From Geitlerinema sp. P-1104 (GTDB taxonomy: Bacteria > Cyanobacteriota > Cyanobacteriia > Cyanobacteriales > Geitlerinemataceae): 33,748 nucleotides of DNA. The notes beneath the pieces were generated by a model. It saw only the letters and a list, made by a program, of their open reading frames with translations. It ran no database searches and was not told the DNA's origin. This document shows positions 1 to 8,875 of the stretch, piece after piece. The translations under genes and the position numbers were made by a program. Position 1 is the stretch's first letter. Every line of letters starts with the position of its first letter. The stretch spans positions 1-33,748 of the forward strand of contig SMDP01000021.1 in assembly GCA_012911965.1 (NCBI GenBank), given 5' to 3'.

Positions 1-993
1 CCCGGCTTCATCGAGGCGTTGTACGACGTTTTTACGGGCCACGAAGCGGTCTTGTCCCTGAAACTCCCCAGCATTCTCATTCAGTGACCCATCTTTGTTC
101 ATGATGTTGATTTGGGGCAGGTTGTGGCGTTGCCCCATAGCGAAATCATTGGGGTCATGGGCCGGGGTCACTTTCACGCAGCCGGTCCCAAACTCTCGGT
201 CTACGAGGTCATCGGCAATGATGGGGATGTCCCGGTTCATCAGGGGTAGAGTCAGGGTTTTGCCGATGAGGGCTTCATAGCGAGGGTCTTTGGGGTTCAC
301 GGCCACGGCGGTATCCCCCAACATGGTTTCGGGGCGAGTGGTGGCCACTTCCACGAAGCCAGACCCATCAGTGAGGGGATAGCGGAAATGCCAGAGATGA
401 CCGTTGACCTCTTTTTGGTCGACTTCCAGGTCGGAGACGGCAGATTGACTTTCGGGACACCAGTTAACCAGGTAGTTGCCCCGGTAAATCAAGCCGTCGT
501 TGTAGAGGCGGATAAAGGCTTCGAGGACGGCTTCGGAGAGGCCCTCATCGAGGGTGAAGCGTTCGCGAGTCCAGTCGACGGAGACTCCTAAGCGTCGCAG
601 TTGGTTGGTGATTTTGCCGCCGGATTCAGCTTTCCAAGTCCAGGCCCGTTCCAGGAATTTTTCTCGGCCGAGGTCGTCACGATGTTGGCCGTCGGCTTTG
701 AGTTGGCGGTCGAGAATACTCTGAACGGCGATGCTGGCGTGGTCGGTTCCCGGTAGCCAGAGGGTGTTGCGACCTTGCATCCGCTGATAGCGAACGAGGG
801 TATCGATGAGGGCACTTTCAAAGGCATGGCCCATGTGGAGGCTGCCGGTGACGTTGGGGGGTGGGATGACGACGCAATAGGGGTCACCGGGGGCGTTGGG
901 GTCGGCTTTGAATACCTGATGGTCTTCCCAGTACTGTTGCCATTTGGCTTCGGTCTGTTGGGGGTCGTATTGGGCGGGAAGATTAACGGTCAT
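1..993 (-). CDS. valS: Valyl-tRNA synthetase, N-terminal part (3' end outside window)
   Basis: Charges tRNA-Val with valine in the cytoplasm. The reading frame is open from an ATG at 993 to the left edge of the window, giving the first 331 residues of a protein whose family is usually about 900 or more. It opens [19 protein letters not shown]. The class I signature appears as [14 protein letters not shown] at about residues 44-57 (the HIGH motif as HMGH), followed by [10 protein letters not shown]. The CP1 editing domain shows as [14 protein letters not shown] and [10 protein letters not shown]. The KMSKS loop and the anticodon-binding part lie outside the window. A TATAAT box sits about 50 nt upstream of the start. 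The gene diverges from tRNA-Ser. Identification is secure; only the truncation by the window edge limits it. Confidence 0.96.
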   Translation of the reverse strand, partial: MTVNLPAQYDPQQTEAKWQQYWEDHQVFKADPNAPGDPYCVVIPPPNVTGSLHMGHAFESALIDTLVRYQRMQGRNTLWLPGTDHASIAVQSILDRQLKADGQHRDDLGREKFLERAWTWKAESGGKITNQLRRLGVSVDWTRERFTLDEGLSEAVLEAFIRLYNDGLIYRGNYLVNWCPESQSAVSDLEVDQKEVNGHLWHFRYPLTDGSGFVEVATTRPETMLGDTAVAVNPKDPRYEALIGKTLTLPLMNRDIPIIADDLVDREFGTGCVKVTPAHDPNDFAMGQRHNLPQINIMNKDGSLNENAGEFQGQDRFVARKNVVQRLDEAG

Positions 994-1044
994 TGTGGCC
1001 TGCTTGGATGAGTAACGGCGATCGCTGATTTTATCAATTTACCA

Positions 1045-1050
1045 ATTATA
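1045..1050 (-). promoter_or_regulatory. Candidate -10 box of valS
   Basis: On the minus strand this reads TATAAT, within GCCCCTATAATTGG, 52 nt upstream of the valS ATG at 993. No good -35 hexamer is seen at the usual spacing. The same core (CCCTATAATTG) recurs upstream of acylphosphatase and ndhF4 in this window. Confidence 0.5.
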
Positions 1051-1142
1051 GGGGCAGGGGTGGGGCCTCTTAGCGAGGAAAGATGGCTGAAGTGGTTCGC
1101 GATCGCACCCCATTTGGTGTAAGATAGGTGACGGCATCTCTT

Positions 1143-1227
1143 GGAGAGGTGGCAGAGTGGTCGATTGCGTCCGACTTGAAATCGGATGAAGTGAAAGCTT
1201 CCGGGAGTTCGAATCTCCCCCTCTCCG
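1143..1227 (+). tRNA. tRNA-Ser (anticodon UGA)
   Basis: An 85-nt class II tRNA. The acceptor stem GGAGAGG (1143-1149) pairs with CCTCTCC (1220-1226) and is followed by discriminator G1227. The anticodon stem TCCGA/TCGGA encloses the loop CTTGAAA, so the anticodon is TGA and it reads UCA-type serine codons. A long variable arm (GAAG...CTTC) is typical of tRNA-Ser. The T arm is CGGGAG-TTCGAAT-CTCCC. The 3' CCA is not encoded and must be added. It lies between divergent valS and the end of the cyclase gene. Confidence 0.97.
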
Positions 1228-1250
1228 TTCCCAAACTCAATCATAGATAG

Positions 1251-3332
1251 CTACTGCTGTCCCAGTTTTTGCCGGATGAGGTCGGCAATTTCCATGTTGC
1301 CTTGCAATATGGGGGGCAGCCGTTTCGGGTTGGCTTGAGTTTGCTGCTTTCGAGGACGACGGCCGAGGAGGAAATAGGTCGTCATGTACCCTTTCCCTTT
1401 GACCTCCATGCTGCCGCGTTGGGTTAGGATAAAGCGGCGTTTGACGAGTTCATAGGTTTGTTGGGAGACTTGGATTTTCCCCGGTAGACTGTAGGATTCC
1501 ATGCGACTGGCGGTGTTGACGGTATCTCCCCAAAGGTCATAGACAAATTTTTTCAAGCCAATCACCCCCGCCACCACGGGGCCGCTGTGAATGCCAATGC
1601 GGATATCGAGGGAACTCCCGGCTTGGCGGTTTAACTCGGTAATGACTTGCTGCATATCCAGGGCCATTTCGGCGATCGCCTCGGCATGGTCTAATCGAGT
1701 AATAGGTAATCCGCCGGCCACCATATAGGCATCGCCAATGGTCTTGATTTTTTCGAGTTCGTAGCGTTCGGTGAGTTGGTCAAATGCCGAGAAAATATAG
1801 TTCAAGAGTTTAACCAATTCAGTCGCTGAAATCTGAGTCGAGAGTTTCGTGAAACCAACAATATCGGCAAAGAGGATTGTCACGGTTTCGTAATGCTCAG
1901 CAATCGTGGTTGGGGTATCCTTAAGCTGGTTGGCAATGCTAGCCGGGAGGATATTCAACAACAGTCGTTCTGTCTTTCGTTGTTCCAGTTTTAAGGCTTC
2001 TTCTGCTAACTTACGTTGGAAAAACTGCCCAATTTGATTGCTGGCTGTGTTCATCATTTGCAGAAGTTCTTTATCTTCCGCTAGAGACTGTTTTGAGAAT
2101 AAACTAATAATTCCCAACCCTTCTTCTCCAAAAGTTAACGGGCAAAACACCCCTGTTTTAATGCCTAGCTCGGCTGCATTAGCTCCTCGTCCACTGGGAA
2201 TCTCCTCTAAATCAGATAGCCAAATTGATGTTTGCTTCACCCAACTTTCTCGAATCCAGTTACAGGAATATCTGAAGCTGATATTGATCCAGTCCTCGTT
2301 AGCCAAAGCTGGATTTATCCAAATATCGACACAGCGTAATTCATTAGATACGTTCGGCTGAACTGAAGAAGCATTCGATAGGGGCTGCCAAAATTCACAA
2401 ATATCCCAATCTAATCCTTCCCCTAACCCTTGTAAAAGCTTCGGTAGGGCATCCACAAAGCCCTGAGCTTGGGATAAAACCTGAGTGACCGTGTTATGAG
2501 CCATCAAGCGCCGTTGAGCGAGATAGCTTTTTGTGATATCTCGACCAATATAAATCAGCTTTGGCTGGACTTCTTCAGCAAAAGAACTGCTATCCTCTCC
2601 TTGATCTTCATTGCCAGAAAAAACCGAGCAAGTAAAGGAAACGATGGAAAGTTTCTCATGTTTCCCCTCTAACGTCAACTCAAATTGTCGAATGATTTCC
2701 CCCGCTTCCTCAAATAAAAATCTCTGATTATCCACCAGTTCAGAGTTTTTGTCAGTCATGAGTTCCGAGAAGGATAAACCAATCATTTCTGACTCTTCAT
2801 AATCGAGCAAGTCTAGGGAAACTTGATTGACCCTGAGAATCTCGCCCGACAAATTGGTCACAAATAACGAATCAGGCATCGAGCGTAGAATTTGCTCAAT
2901 TTGGGCTTCAGAGGCTGAGAGTTTCGCAACGTTTAATGCGAGTTCGTTAGAAGCTTGAACGAGGGTTTGTTCTAAACTCATGCGATCAGTCACATTCTCC
3001 AAGAGAAGCACCAACCCTTGAGGATTGTGAGGATAATTATCCTGGATAATATATAAATCCCAATAATCCAGACTGGAATTAGCCTCAATCAGACGGGTAA
3101 TCGCCTTTAACTCAAAATAGGATTCACCCCCATCTCGAATCTGATCCATGAGGACTTCGAGGCCGAACAGTTCCGGCAAAAGCTCAAAAATATCTTGGTC
3201 AATTGCCGATTCAGCAGCCATCCCGACAATCGTTTGCACATTCGAGGACGTTTCCACCACCCGCGATCGCGCATCAATGGCAATATATTCTAAATGAGGG
3301 AGAAGGGATAACTGGAGAAGGGGGCGACTCAT
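1251..3332 (-). CDS. Class III adenylate cyclase with PAS and GAF sensor domains
   Basis: Predicted to make cAMP from ATP. The protein is 693 residues. Residues 1-130 form a degenerate PAS-like region, about 140-275 a PAS domain (SMPDSLFVTNLSGEILRVNQ), about 280-440 a GAF-like domain, then a short linker and the catalytic domain at about 480-660. Visible catalytic residues are the two metal-binding Asp (D490 in LFADIVGFT, D534 in IKTIGDAYM), the adenine-selecting pair K530 and D599 (as in adenylate, not guanylate, cyclases), and the transition-state pair N606 and R610 in VNTASR. All are present, so it should be active. No membrane segment is evident, so it is probably a soluble sensor. The N-terminal two thirds are visibly more AT-rich than the cyclase domain. 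The SET gene lies 55 nt upstream on the same strand, so cotranscription is possible. The ligand sensed is unknown. Confidence 0.93.
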   Translation of the reverse strand: MSRPLLQLSLLPHLEYIAIDARSRVVETSSNVQTIVGMAAESAIDQDIFELLPELFGLEVLMDQIRDGGESYFELKAITRLIEANSSLDYWDLYIIQDNYPHNPQGLVLLLENVTDRMSLEQTLVQASNELALNVAKLSASEAQIEQILRSMPDSLFVTNLSGEILRVNQVSLDLLDYEESEMIGLSFSELMTDKNSELVDNQRFLFEEAGEIIRQFELTLEGKHEKLSIVSFTCSVFSGNEDQGEDSSSFAEEVQPKLIYIGRDITKSYLAQRRLMAHNTVTQVLSQAQGFVDALPKLLQGLGEGLDWDICEFWQPLSNASSVQPNVSNELRCVDIWINPALANEDWINISFRYSCNWIRESWVKQTSIWLSDLEEIPSGRGANAAELGIKTGVFCPLTFGEEGLGIISLFSKQSLAEDKELLQMMNTASNQIGQFFQRKLAEEALKLEQRKTERLLLNILPASIANQLKDTPTTIAEHYETVTILFADIVGFTKLSTQISATELVKLLNYIFSAFDQLTERYELEKIKTIGDAYMVAGGLPITRLDHAEAIAEMALDMQQVITELNRQAGSSLDIRIGIHSGPVVAGVIGLKKFVYDLWGDTVNTASRMESYSLPGKIQVSQQTYELVKRRFILTQRGSMEVKGKGYMTTYFLLGRRPRKQQTQANPKRLPPILQGNMEIADLIRQKLGQQ

Positions 3333-3387
3333 GGCGACCTAATAATAATTCAAGAGTGGCGTGGGACTCAACAGTCCTGAACCTAGA

Positions 3388-3864
3388 CTAACTCCCCAAA
3401 TCAGACTTAAGATAGTTTGCCACAAATGGACCGTAGCGTTCCCGTACAGCCTTGGGCAAACTCACAAAGCCATTGCGCCTCTCTTGGCCAGATCTCGGTG
3501 GGCAACAGGCGCGAAACGCCTCCGTTAGCTCACTTTCCGTAGTTTCATAATCAAAGGTAATCTCCTCCCCAGCAGCAATATCGCGCAGGGCCACAAAATT
3601 AAACGCCCCCCAGGCGTTATCCTGAACTCCAGTGGTGGGCGTATCAGAGTGGTTAATACGAATCGCGGGTTCGTCCATTTCAACATGGACATCCCAATCC
3701 ACTTGAATCGAGTAAATCGTTCGCTGTGGATAGACACCAACGCGACGTCCAACCACCACGGTTTCCCCCTTTTGAAAAGGACGCAGGGCAAACACTCCCC
3801 GTCCTTTCTCGCCGGCGGCCCGGATTTCTACGTTAGTCTGGGTTTCTACACTCATACTGATCAT
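3388..3864 (-). CDS. Small SET domain-containing protein
   Basis: Candidate protein-lysine methyltransferase or a SET-fold protein of unknown target. SET landmarks are present in order: GEKGRGVFALRPFQKGETV (SET-N), IRINHSDTPTT (the NHS motif of the AdoMet/pseudoknot region), then GEEITFDYETTE with the conserved Tyr. A post-SET-like stretch FRACCPPRSG has two adjacent Cys but not the three-Cys zinc cluster of eukaryotic enzymes. The start is uncertain. ATG at 3864 (158 aa) and ATG at 3855 (155 aa) are both plausible, and GTG at 3921 would give 177 aa. None has a clear Shine-Dalgarno site, and the SET core begins soon after 3855. It is just upstream of the adenylate cyclase gene and diverges from the transporter gene at 3984. 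The substrate cannot be read from sequence. Confidence 0.8.
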   Translation of the reverse strand: MISMSVETQTNVEIRAAGEKGRGVFALRPFQKGETVVVGRRVGVYPQRTIYSIQVDWDVHVEMDEPAIRINHSDTPTTGVQDNAWGAFNFVALRDIAAGEEITFDYETTESELTEAFRACCPPRSGQERRNGFVSLPKAVRERYGPFVANYLKSDLGS

Positions 3865-3983
3865 AACTTCGTGAGGGTTAAGCGACAGCCAACTGGATCT
3901 GTTCCGACTCTCTTCAGCCACTAGGGTGACATTGAACTGTTCTCATTGTCCACTCTGTTTAAGATTCTCATTCTTATTGCCAC

Positions 3984-6900
3984 GTGACCCCTGTCCTTCA
4001 CTCCTTGGGAACCCTGAAAAAAAGACTCTGGACTCAAGGTCCAGAACGTTTTTGGGCAACCCTAACCCGTCTGAGTCCCGGTGACTCCTCAAGCCGGTTA
4101 CTGCATATTCTGGCCCTGGCGGCGATCGTGATGGCCCTGAATGTCATGAGTTACACCCTAGCCAGTTCCCTCTTTGTCAGTAATGTGGGAGCGGCGGGGT
4201 TACCGCTCTCCTATATCTTAGTGGGCTTAGCCTCAAGTCCCATCTACGGCTGGTTTTCGCAAATTGTCGATCGCATCCCCCATCGGTCTCTCTTTCGTTA
4301 CTGGGCCTTGCTGAGCGGCAGTGTAGTCCTAGGATTACGGGCCCTAGTCTTCTGGGACATCCCCCCCATCTATTATGCCCTCTATGTGGGGGTCTATTTC
4401 CTCTGGACCTTACAACTCGACATTCTACTACCGACCCTAATTTCCGACTATTTCACCTCCCGAGAGTATAAACGCATCGCCTCCTATATTACGGTCTGCC
4501 AAGCCATTGGCGGCTTCATGGGGGGCATGATCGTGGGTGTTCTAGCGAATCTCCTGTCCACAGCCGACATTCTGCTATTCGTCCCAACCCTTTACCTCGT
4601 CGTCTTCGCCCTAGTGTGGAACCTACAACGACGAGAACAACCCGTTCCCCCCGAAGAGAGCGATCGCCATGCCGATGCCCCCCCCAGTAACCTGCGGGAA
4701 CTGCTCCGTCAATATCCCATTTTCAAATGGTTAGCGGGGTCAACCTTCCTCTGGATTGTCCTCTATGGCCTGGCTGAATATCTCTATTTCGATGCCTACG
4801 CCCAACATTTCGCAGACCATCCTCAACGCCTAACCGCCTTTCTCGGCGGTTTTAGTGCCATCAACAGCATCTTACAAGTCTTGGTGTTACTACTCATTAC
4901 CCGGCGACTTCTCATCGGGCGAGTGGGAGTCGATGGAACCAATCCCATTTATCCCATCACCACCGCCCTCTCATTTCTAGGACTTAGTTTAGGCTTTGGC
5001 CTCGGTTGGGCCTTCCCGGTGGCCCTATTTGCCCATTTCAACTCCTCGACGATTGATACAGCCGTCAATCAACCGGTGTACACCCTCATGTATAACCCGA
5101 TCGCCAACCGGGATATGGCCAAAGTCCGGGCCCTAACCGATGGCCTCTGTTATGCCCTGGGCCTAGCCACAACTGGCGGCTTTCTCTGGATCGCCCAATC
5201 CTATCTCGACCCCATGGCCATTGCCTTATTTGGAACCGGGTTAAGCCTGCTATTTGTCTGGATTCGTCGCCAACTCAGCCGGGATTACTTTCAGTCCATG
5301 GTGACGCGGTTATTCTCCAACACCGGCGAGATGGATTTGGAGATGTTGGAAGAACTGTTTTCCCAGGTTCCCGACAGCCAAATTCCCCGTCTAAAAACCC
5401 TCTTGCGAGAGGGACAACCCCAGGAACAGGAGAAAGCCTTACGCCTCGCCGTGGGATTACGGGTTCCCAGTCAAGTGTTGGAGGAGATTAAACCCCTAGT
5501 GTTCCAGAGAGAACTACCCCAGCGACGGGCCTTATTTCGCTTTTTCGCCAAAACCCCTGAGGATAAACACCTGTCGCGGTTTCTTGGGCAGCTACTCGAA
5601 TCTCCTGAGGTGGGGGTGAAGTTATTGGCCTTTGAGTCTTTGGTGGCTCGGGGTGAGTCCTTTTCCGAGAGTCAGTTAATCAGCCTCTTAGAGAGTTCAG
5701 CAGCCACGATTCAAGGCTTGGCCTGTATCTTGGCTCAGCAATCTGGTAGTTTACCCCCTCAAGTGCGAGAACGCTGTCGCCAATTTTGGGACTCTCCCTT
5801 AGATGATGAAACAAAAACCGTGGTGATTCGGGGTATCCGTAATCTGGGGGATGTGACGATGATTCCTCAGTTACGGAGTTTGTTGGAAGGGGCGTCGGTG
5901 GATGTGCAAATTGAGGGATTGAAGGGATTGGCTCAATTGCAGCCGGAACGAGATTTGGCCTTGGCGGAGTTAGCCACCGGGTTTTTAGACCATCCTAACC
6001 CAGTGGTGCGGGGGGCGGCAGTGGATTTACTGGGGGCGGTTCAGTTGCAGGAGTTTTGGCCTGATATTGCCCGAGGCTTGGAAGATCGTGATATTACAGT
6101 ACGCGGCCAGGCGATTAAGGCGTTGGCCCGTTATGAGGACTATAATCTCGATCGCCTCGCCGAGATGTATTTAAGTCACCCCCGCATTGAGGTGGCAGAA
6201 GCGGCGGTGGCGGTGTTGGCGACAGTGAAGACGAATCGTGCCTTTCAGTTTTTGGAGGCCTATCTCCAGGCGGATTATCGGCGAGCGGCCTTGATTCGGG
6301 ATTGGTGGCAACGAATGCCCCAAGAGTCTCCCCAATGGCAACCGTTGATTGGGGTATTTCGCGATCGCACTCAACGGGTGGTGAATCAGGTATTTCATGT
6401 GCTGTCTTGTCTGGGCAATCGTCGCACCTTAGCGGAAGTGCGGCAGTTGTTGCAACGGGGCGAGAAGCGCGATCGCGACAATGCCCTAGAAACCCTAGAA
6501 ACCTTACCCCATCGCCGCTATGTGTTTCCCATTGTGCCGTTGATTGAACATCCCGATGGCCCCGTTGCCTCCTCCAAGTTACCGGCGGCGGAGGACTCAC
6601 TGGGGCTATTACGGGAGATGTTTGATACCGAAGATCATTGGATTCGGGCTGGGGCCTTGCGAGTTTGGCTGAGTTACCAGCAAGAGTTGCCTTCCGGGGT
6701 ATTGCGCGATCACCATCGGGTGGTGAAGGCGTTAGTCACGGAAATCAACAAAACTCAAGGAGTTTATCAGTTATCCTTTGATCGCATTTTGTTCCTGAAA
6801 ACCTTAGTCTTATTTCAGGAGTTATCCCTCGATGACCTTTGGTCATTAGATCGAGGGTTTCAGAAACGTACTTATGCCGCCGGTGAGACGATTTGTGAGG

Positions 6901-7169
6901 AAGGGGAGTTAGGCAAACAACTCTCGATTATCTATCAAGGGAGATTACAGGCCAGTTCCAGTTTTTCCGATGAGCCGGTTATCTTAACGCCAGGAACCTA
7001 TTTTGGGGATTTTGGTTTATTTGGAGAAACCCCCTATTCTGCCACCATTACCGCTGAGACGGATGCCCTGTTGCTGTGTTTAAGTAAGGATAGTTTTGAT
7101 GTCTTAGTGGATGTGATTCCTAAGTTGAACACCTGTCTGGCGATCGCGGCTCGTTATAGTAGTCTTTAG
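3984..7169 (+). CDS. Transporter-like (ATP/ADP translocase/MFS type) protein with HEAT repeats and C-terminal cyclic-nucleotide-binding fold
   Basis: 1061 residues from a GTG start. Residues about 35-440 contain around ten to twelve hydrophobic segments and resemble the Npt/Tlc nucleotide-transporter branch of MFS-like proteins. About 445-900 is alpha-helical with HEAT-like repeats (for example QIPRLKTLLREGQ, DVQIEGLKGLAQLQPE, DITVRGQAIKALARYE). About 930-1061 is a cyclic-nucleotide-binding-type beta barrel (ICEEGELGKQLSIIYQGRLQ, then FGDFGLFGETPYSATITA). In the phosphate-binding cassette the Arg that normally contacts the cyclic phosphate is Tyr (PYSAT where PRSAT is usual), so binding of cAMP is doubtful. 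This three-part layout is known in cyanobacteria; the substrate is not established. It lies divergent from the SET/adenylate cyclase pair. Strand base composition flips at the membrane/HEAT junction. GTG is the first start available in frame. Confidence 0.82.
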   Translation: MTPVLHSLGTLKKRLWTQGPERFWATLTRLSPGDSSSRLLHILALAAIVMALNVMSYTLASSLFVSNVGAAGLPLSYILVGLASSPIYGWFSQIVDRIPHRSLFRYWALLSGSVVLGLRALVFWDIPPIYYALYVGVYFLWTLQLDILLPTLISDYFTSREYKRIASYITVCQAIGGFMGGMIVGVLANLLSTADILLFVPTLYLVVFALVWNLQRREQPVPPEESDRHADAPPSNLRELLRQYPIFKWLAGSTFLWIVLYGLAEYLYFDAYAQHFADHPQRLTAFLGGFSAINSILQVLVLLLITRRLLIGRVGVDGTNPIYPITTALSFLGLSLGFGLGWAFPVALFAHFNSSTIDTAVNQPVYTLMYNPIANRDMAKVRALTDGLCYALGLATTGGFLWIAQSYLDPMAIALFGTGLSLLFVWIRRQLSRDYFQSMVTRLFSNTGEMDLEMLEELFSQVPDSQIPRLKTLLREGQPQEQEKALRLAVGLRVPSQVLEEIKPLVFQRELPQRRALFRFFAKTPEDKHLSRFLGQLLESPEVGVKLLAFESLVARGESFSESQLISLLESSAATIQGLACILAQQSGSLPPQVRERCRQFWDSPLDDETKTVVIRGIRNLGDVTMIPQLRSLLEGASVDVQIEGLKGLAQLQPERDLALAELATGFLDHPNPVVRGAAVDLLGAVQLQEFWPDIARGLEDRDITVRGQAIKALARYEDYNLDRLAEMYLSHPRIEVAEAAVAVLATVKTNRAFQFLEAYLQADYRRAALIRDWWQRMPQESPQWQPLIGVFRDRTQRVVNQVFHVLSCLGNRRTLAEVRQLLQRGEKRDRDNALETLETLPHRRYVFPIVPLIEHPDGPVASSKLPAAEDSLGLLREMFDTEDHWIRAGALRVWLSYQQELPSGVLRDHHRVVKALVTEINKTQGVYQLSFDRILFLKTLVLFQELSLDDLWSLDRGFQKRTYAAGETICEEGELGKQLSIIYQGRLQASSSFSDEPVILTPGTYFGDFGLFGETPYSATITAETDALLLCLSKDSFDVLVDVIPKLNTCLAIAARYSSL

Positions 7170-7189
7170 GGAATGGTATCAATCGATAA

Positions 7190-7239
7190 GTAGGGGAACC
7201 CACCCCTGCCCCTCCCAGGAGGGAATTTTTCGCCCCTAC
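7190..7239. repeat. Dispersed repeat element with terminal inverted repeat GTAGGGG/CCCCTAC
   Basis: A 50-bp element between the convergent transporter and photolyase-family genes. GTAGGGG (7190-7196) is the inverted complement of CCCCTAC (7233-7239). An inner CCTC/GAGG stem is followed by TTTTT, so it could also work as a terminator for the plus-strand gene. The right end CGCCCCTAC is shared with the elements at 12676-12746. Confidence 0.5.
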
Positions 7240-7253
7240 AATCTCATCAGCAT

Positions 7254-8699
7254 CTACATTGCTGCCTCATAAATCGCCCGATTCCTCGCCAACGACTTGC
7301 CTAAATCCACCACCGGCTGAGGATAACTCACCCCCGGATTCACCCCATACTGTCGCAACTCCCCCCCCTTCAAACGATAAATATCATGGATACGATGGGG
7401 AGGAACCCCCGCCAACTCCGGCAACCAATGTTTCACATACTCCCCCAGAGGATCATAATCCTTCGACTGTTTGGGGATATTAAAATAGCGGAAGCCTCGG
7501 GCATCATTCCCCACACCCGCCGTATAATTCCAATTCCCCCAATTACTACAAACATCATAATCAATTAACAACGACTCAAACCATTCCGCCCCCATCCGCC
7601 AATCAATCCCTAAATTCTTCGTCAAGAAACTCGCCACATTTTGCCGGCCACGATTTGACATAAACCCCGTCGCCGCCAATTCTCGCATATTGGCATCTAC
7701 TAATGGATACCCCGTTCGCCCTTCACACCAACAATTAAATCGGGGCCAATCCTGTTTCCAAGCAATAGTGAAGCCCTGCAAACCAGAGGGATAAAACAGG
7801 CGATCGCCCACCTTCGCCGCCACAAAGCGAAAATAATCCCGCCACAGCAACTCAAACACCAACCAATACGTCGAATCATTGGCCACCCGTTCCGCCTCAT
7901 AACGCCGTACCTCCGCCACAATCCAACGGGGTGACAGACATCCCAACGCCAACCAGGGCGAAAACTTCGAGGAATAATCCACCCCTAACATCCCATTCCG
8001 AGTCAACTTATAGTGTTGCAAACAATCCCGCTTCCAGACATAGTCTTGCAACCGTTGCAACCCCGCCGACTCACCCCCCCGAAACCTCAAAACTCCCCGT
8101 TCATCCAGCAGCGGCGATTCAACCCCCAACTCATCCAACGTCGGAAGTTCCCCCACCGCCACATCCGGAAGGGGTGATATCTCCCTCAGAGGAGGAAGTG
8201 GCGGCGTCACCTCAGCGGATTTCTCAACCGCCTTGCGGAAACGAGTAAACACATCTGGAAGTTCAGCAATGGAAAACGGTAGCTGACTGGGGTGATACAG
8301 CGTCATCCCCCATTCTTTCTCCAGGGGAACTCCCCCGAGTTGCATCTCTACCGCCTCTTCCACCCGCCGTTCCTCCGTCGTCACCTCCTCCTCACAGATC
8401 ACCCGATGAATCGTCAACTCCCGAACCAACTTCGGAATCACCTCCTCCGGTTTTCCCTGACGAATCACTAAATCACTGCCTAGCTGACGCAAATTTTGCC
8501 GCAAATCCGCCACTGCTTCCCGCAAAAACTGACTCCGATAGGCCCCCGTCTTGGCAAACCCAAACGCCGTTTTAGCAAACTCACGAGAATCAAAACAGTA
8601 GAAGGGAATCACCTCTCCCCCCGCTGCCAGAACCCGCCGAAGATCCGGGCGATCGTGTAACCGCAGATTATGACGATGCCAAACTAAAACCCGTTCCAT
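7254..8699 (-). CDS. Cryptochrome DASH (photolyase/cryptochrome family)
   Basis: Flavoprotein of the photolyase family. DASH members repair cyclobutane pyrimidine dimers mainly in single-stranded DNA and may also signal blue light. At 481 residues it has the normal length for the group. The N-terminal alpha/beta antenna domain opens MERVLVWHRHNLRLHDRPDL. The FAD domain has SSKFSPWLALGCLSPRWI, LLWRDYFRF, GYPLVDANMRELAATGFMSNRGRQ and VASFLTKNLGIDWRMGAEWFE. The segment DYDVCSNWGNWNYTAGVGND, followed by ARGFRYFNIPKQSKDYDP, is strongly DASH-like and separates it from class I CPD photolyase. The start is supported by AGGA about 9 nt upstream of the ATG. It lies downstream of the pentapeptide gene, separated by 176 bp that hold four copies of a 20-bp repeat, and converges on the transporter gene. 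Confidence 0.93.
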   Translation of the reverse strand: MERVLVWHRHNLRLHDRPDLRRVLAAGGEVIPFYCFDSREFAKTAFGFAKTGAYRSQFLREAVADLRQNLRQLGSDLVIRQGKPEEVIPKLVRELTIHRVICEEEVTTEERRVEEAVEMQLGGVPLEKEWGMTLYHPSQLPFSIAELPDVFTRFRKAVEKSAEVTPPLPPLREISPLPDVAVGELPTLDELGVESPLLDERGVLRFRGGESAGLQRLQDYVWKRDCLQHYKLTRNGMLGVDYSSKFSPWLALGCLSPRWIVAEVRRYEAERVANDSTYWLVFELLWRDYFRFVAAKVGDRLFYPSGLQGFTIAWKQDWPRFNCWCEGRTGYPLVDANMRELAATGFMSNRGRQNVASFLTKNLGIDWRMGAEWFESLLIDYDVCSNWGNWNYTAGVGNDARGFRYFNIPKQSKDYDPLGEYVKHWLPELAGVPPHRIHDIYRLKGGELRQYGVNPGVSYPQPVVDLGKSLARNRAIYEAAM

Positions 8700-8780
8700 T
8701 CCCTAAATCCTAACTCCAAACCCGCATCCATTTTCTCACACTAACCTCCCCTCATCCTCCCTCTTCCTCCCTGTCCTCGG

Positions 8781-8860
8781 GCAACCACAAGGGATTTCGG
8801 GCAACCACAAGGGATTTCGGGCAACCACAAGGGATTTCGGGCAACCACAAGGGATTGCCC
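8781..8860. repeat. Four tandem 20-bp repeats ending in a hairpin
   Basis: The 20-bp unit GCAACCACAAGGGATTTCGG occurs at 8781-8800, 8801-8820 and 8821-8840, with a fourth, partial copy at 8841-8856. The last copy continues into TTGCCC (8855-8860), which pairs with GGGCAA at 8839-8844. It sits between the stop of the pentapeptide gene and the start of cryptochrome DASH. It is related to the elements at 12676-12742, where the same stem is GGGCGA/TCGCCC. Confidence 0.85.
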
Positions 8861-8875
8861 CTACGTGGTTCTTCC

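Noticed and set aside
6115..6600. 161-codon minus-strand frame inside the transporter/HEAT gene
   Set aside because: Composition is a by-product of the G-rich coding strand (Pro/Arg/His-rich product) and lacks recognisable domains.
8781..8856. Possible CRISPR array
   Set aside because: The 20-bp units are directly adjacent with no spacers, and no cas genes are present. It is a simple tandem repeat.
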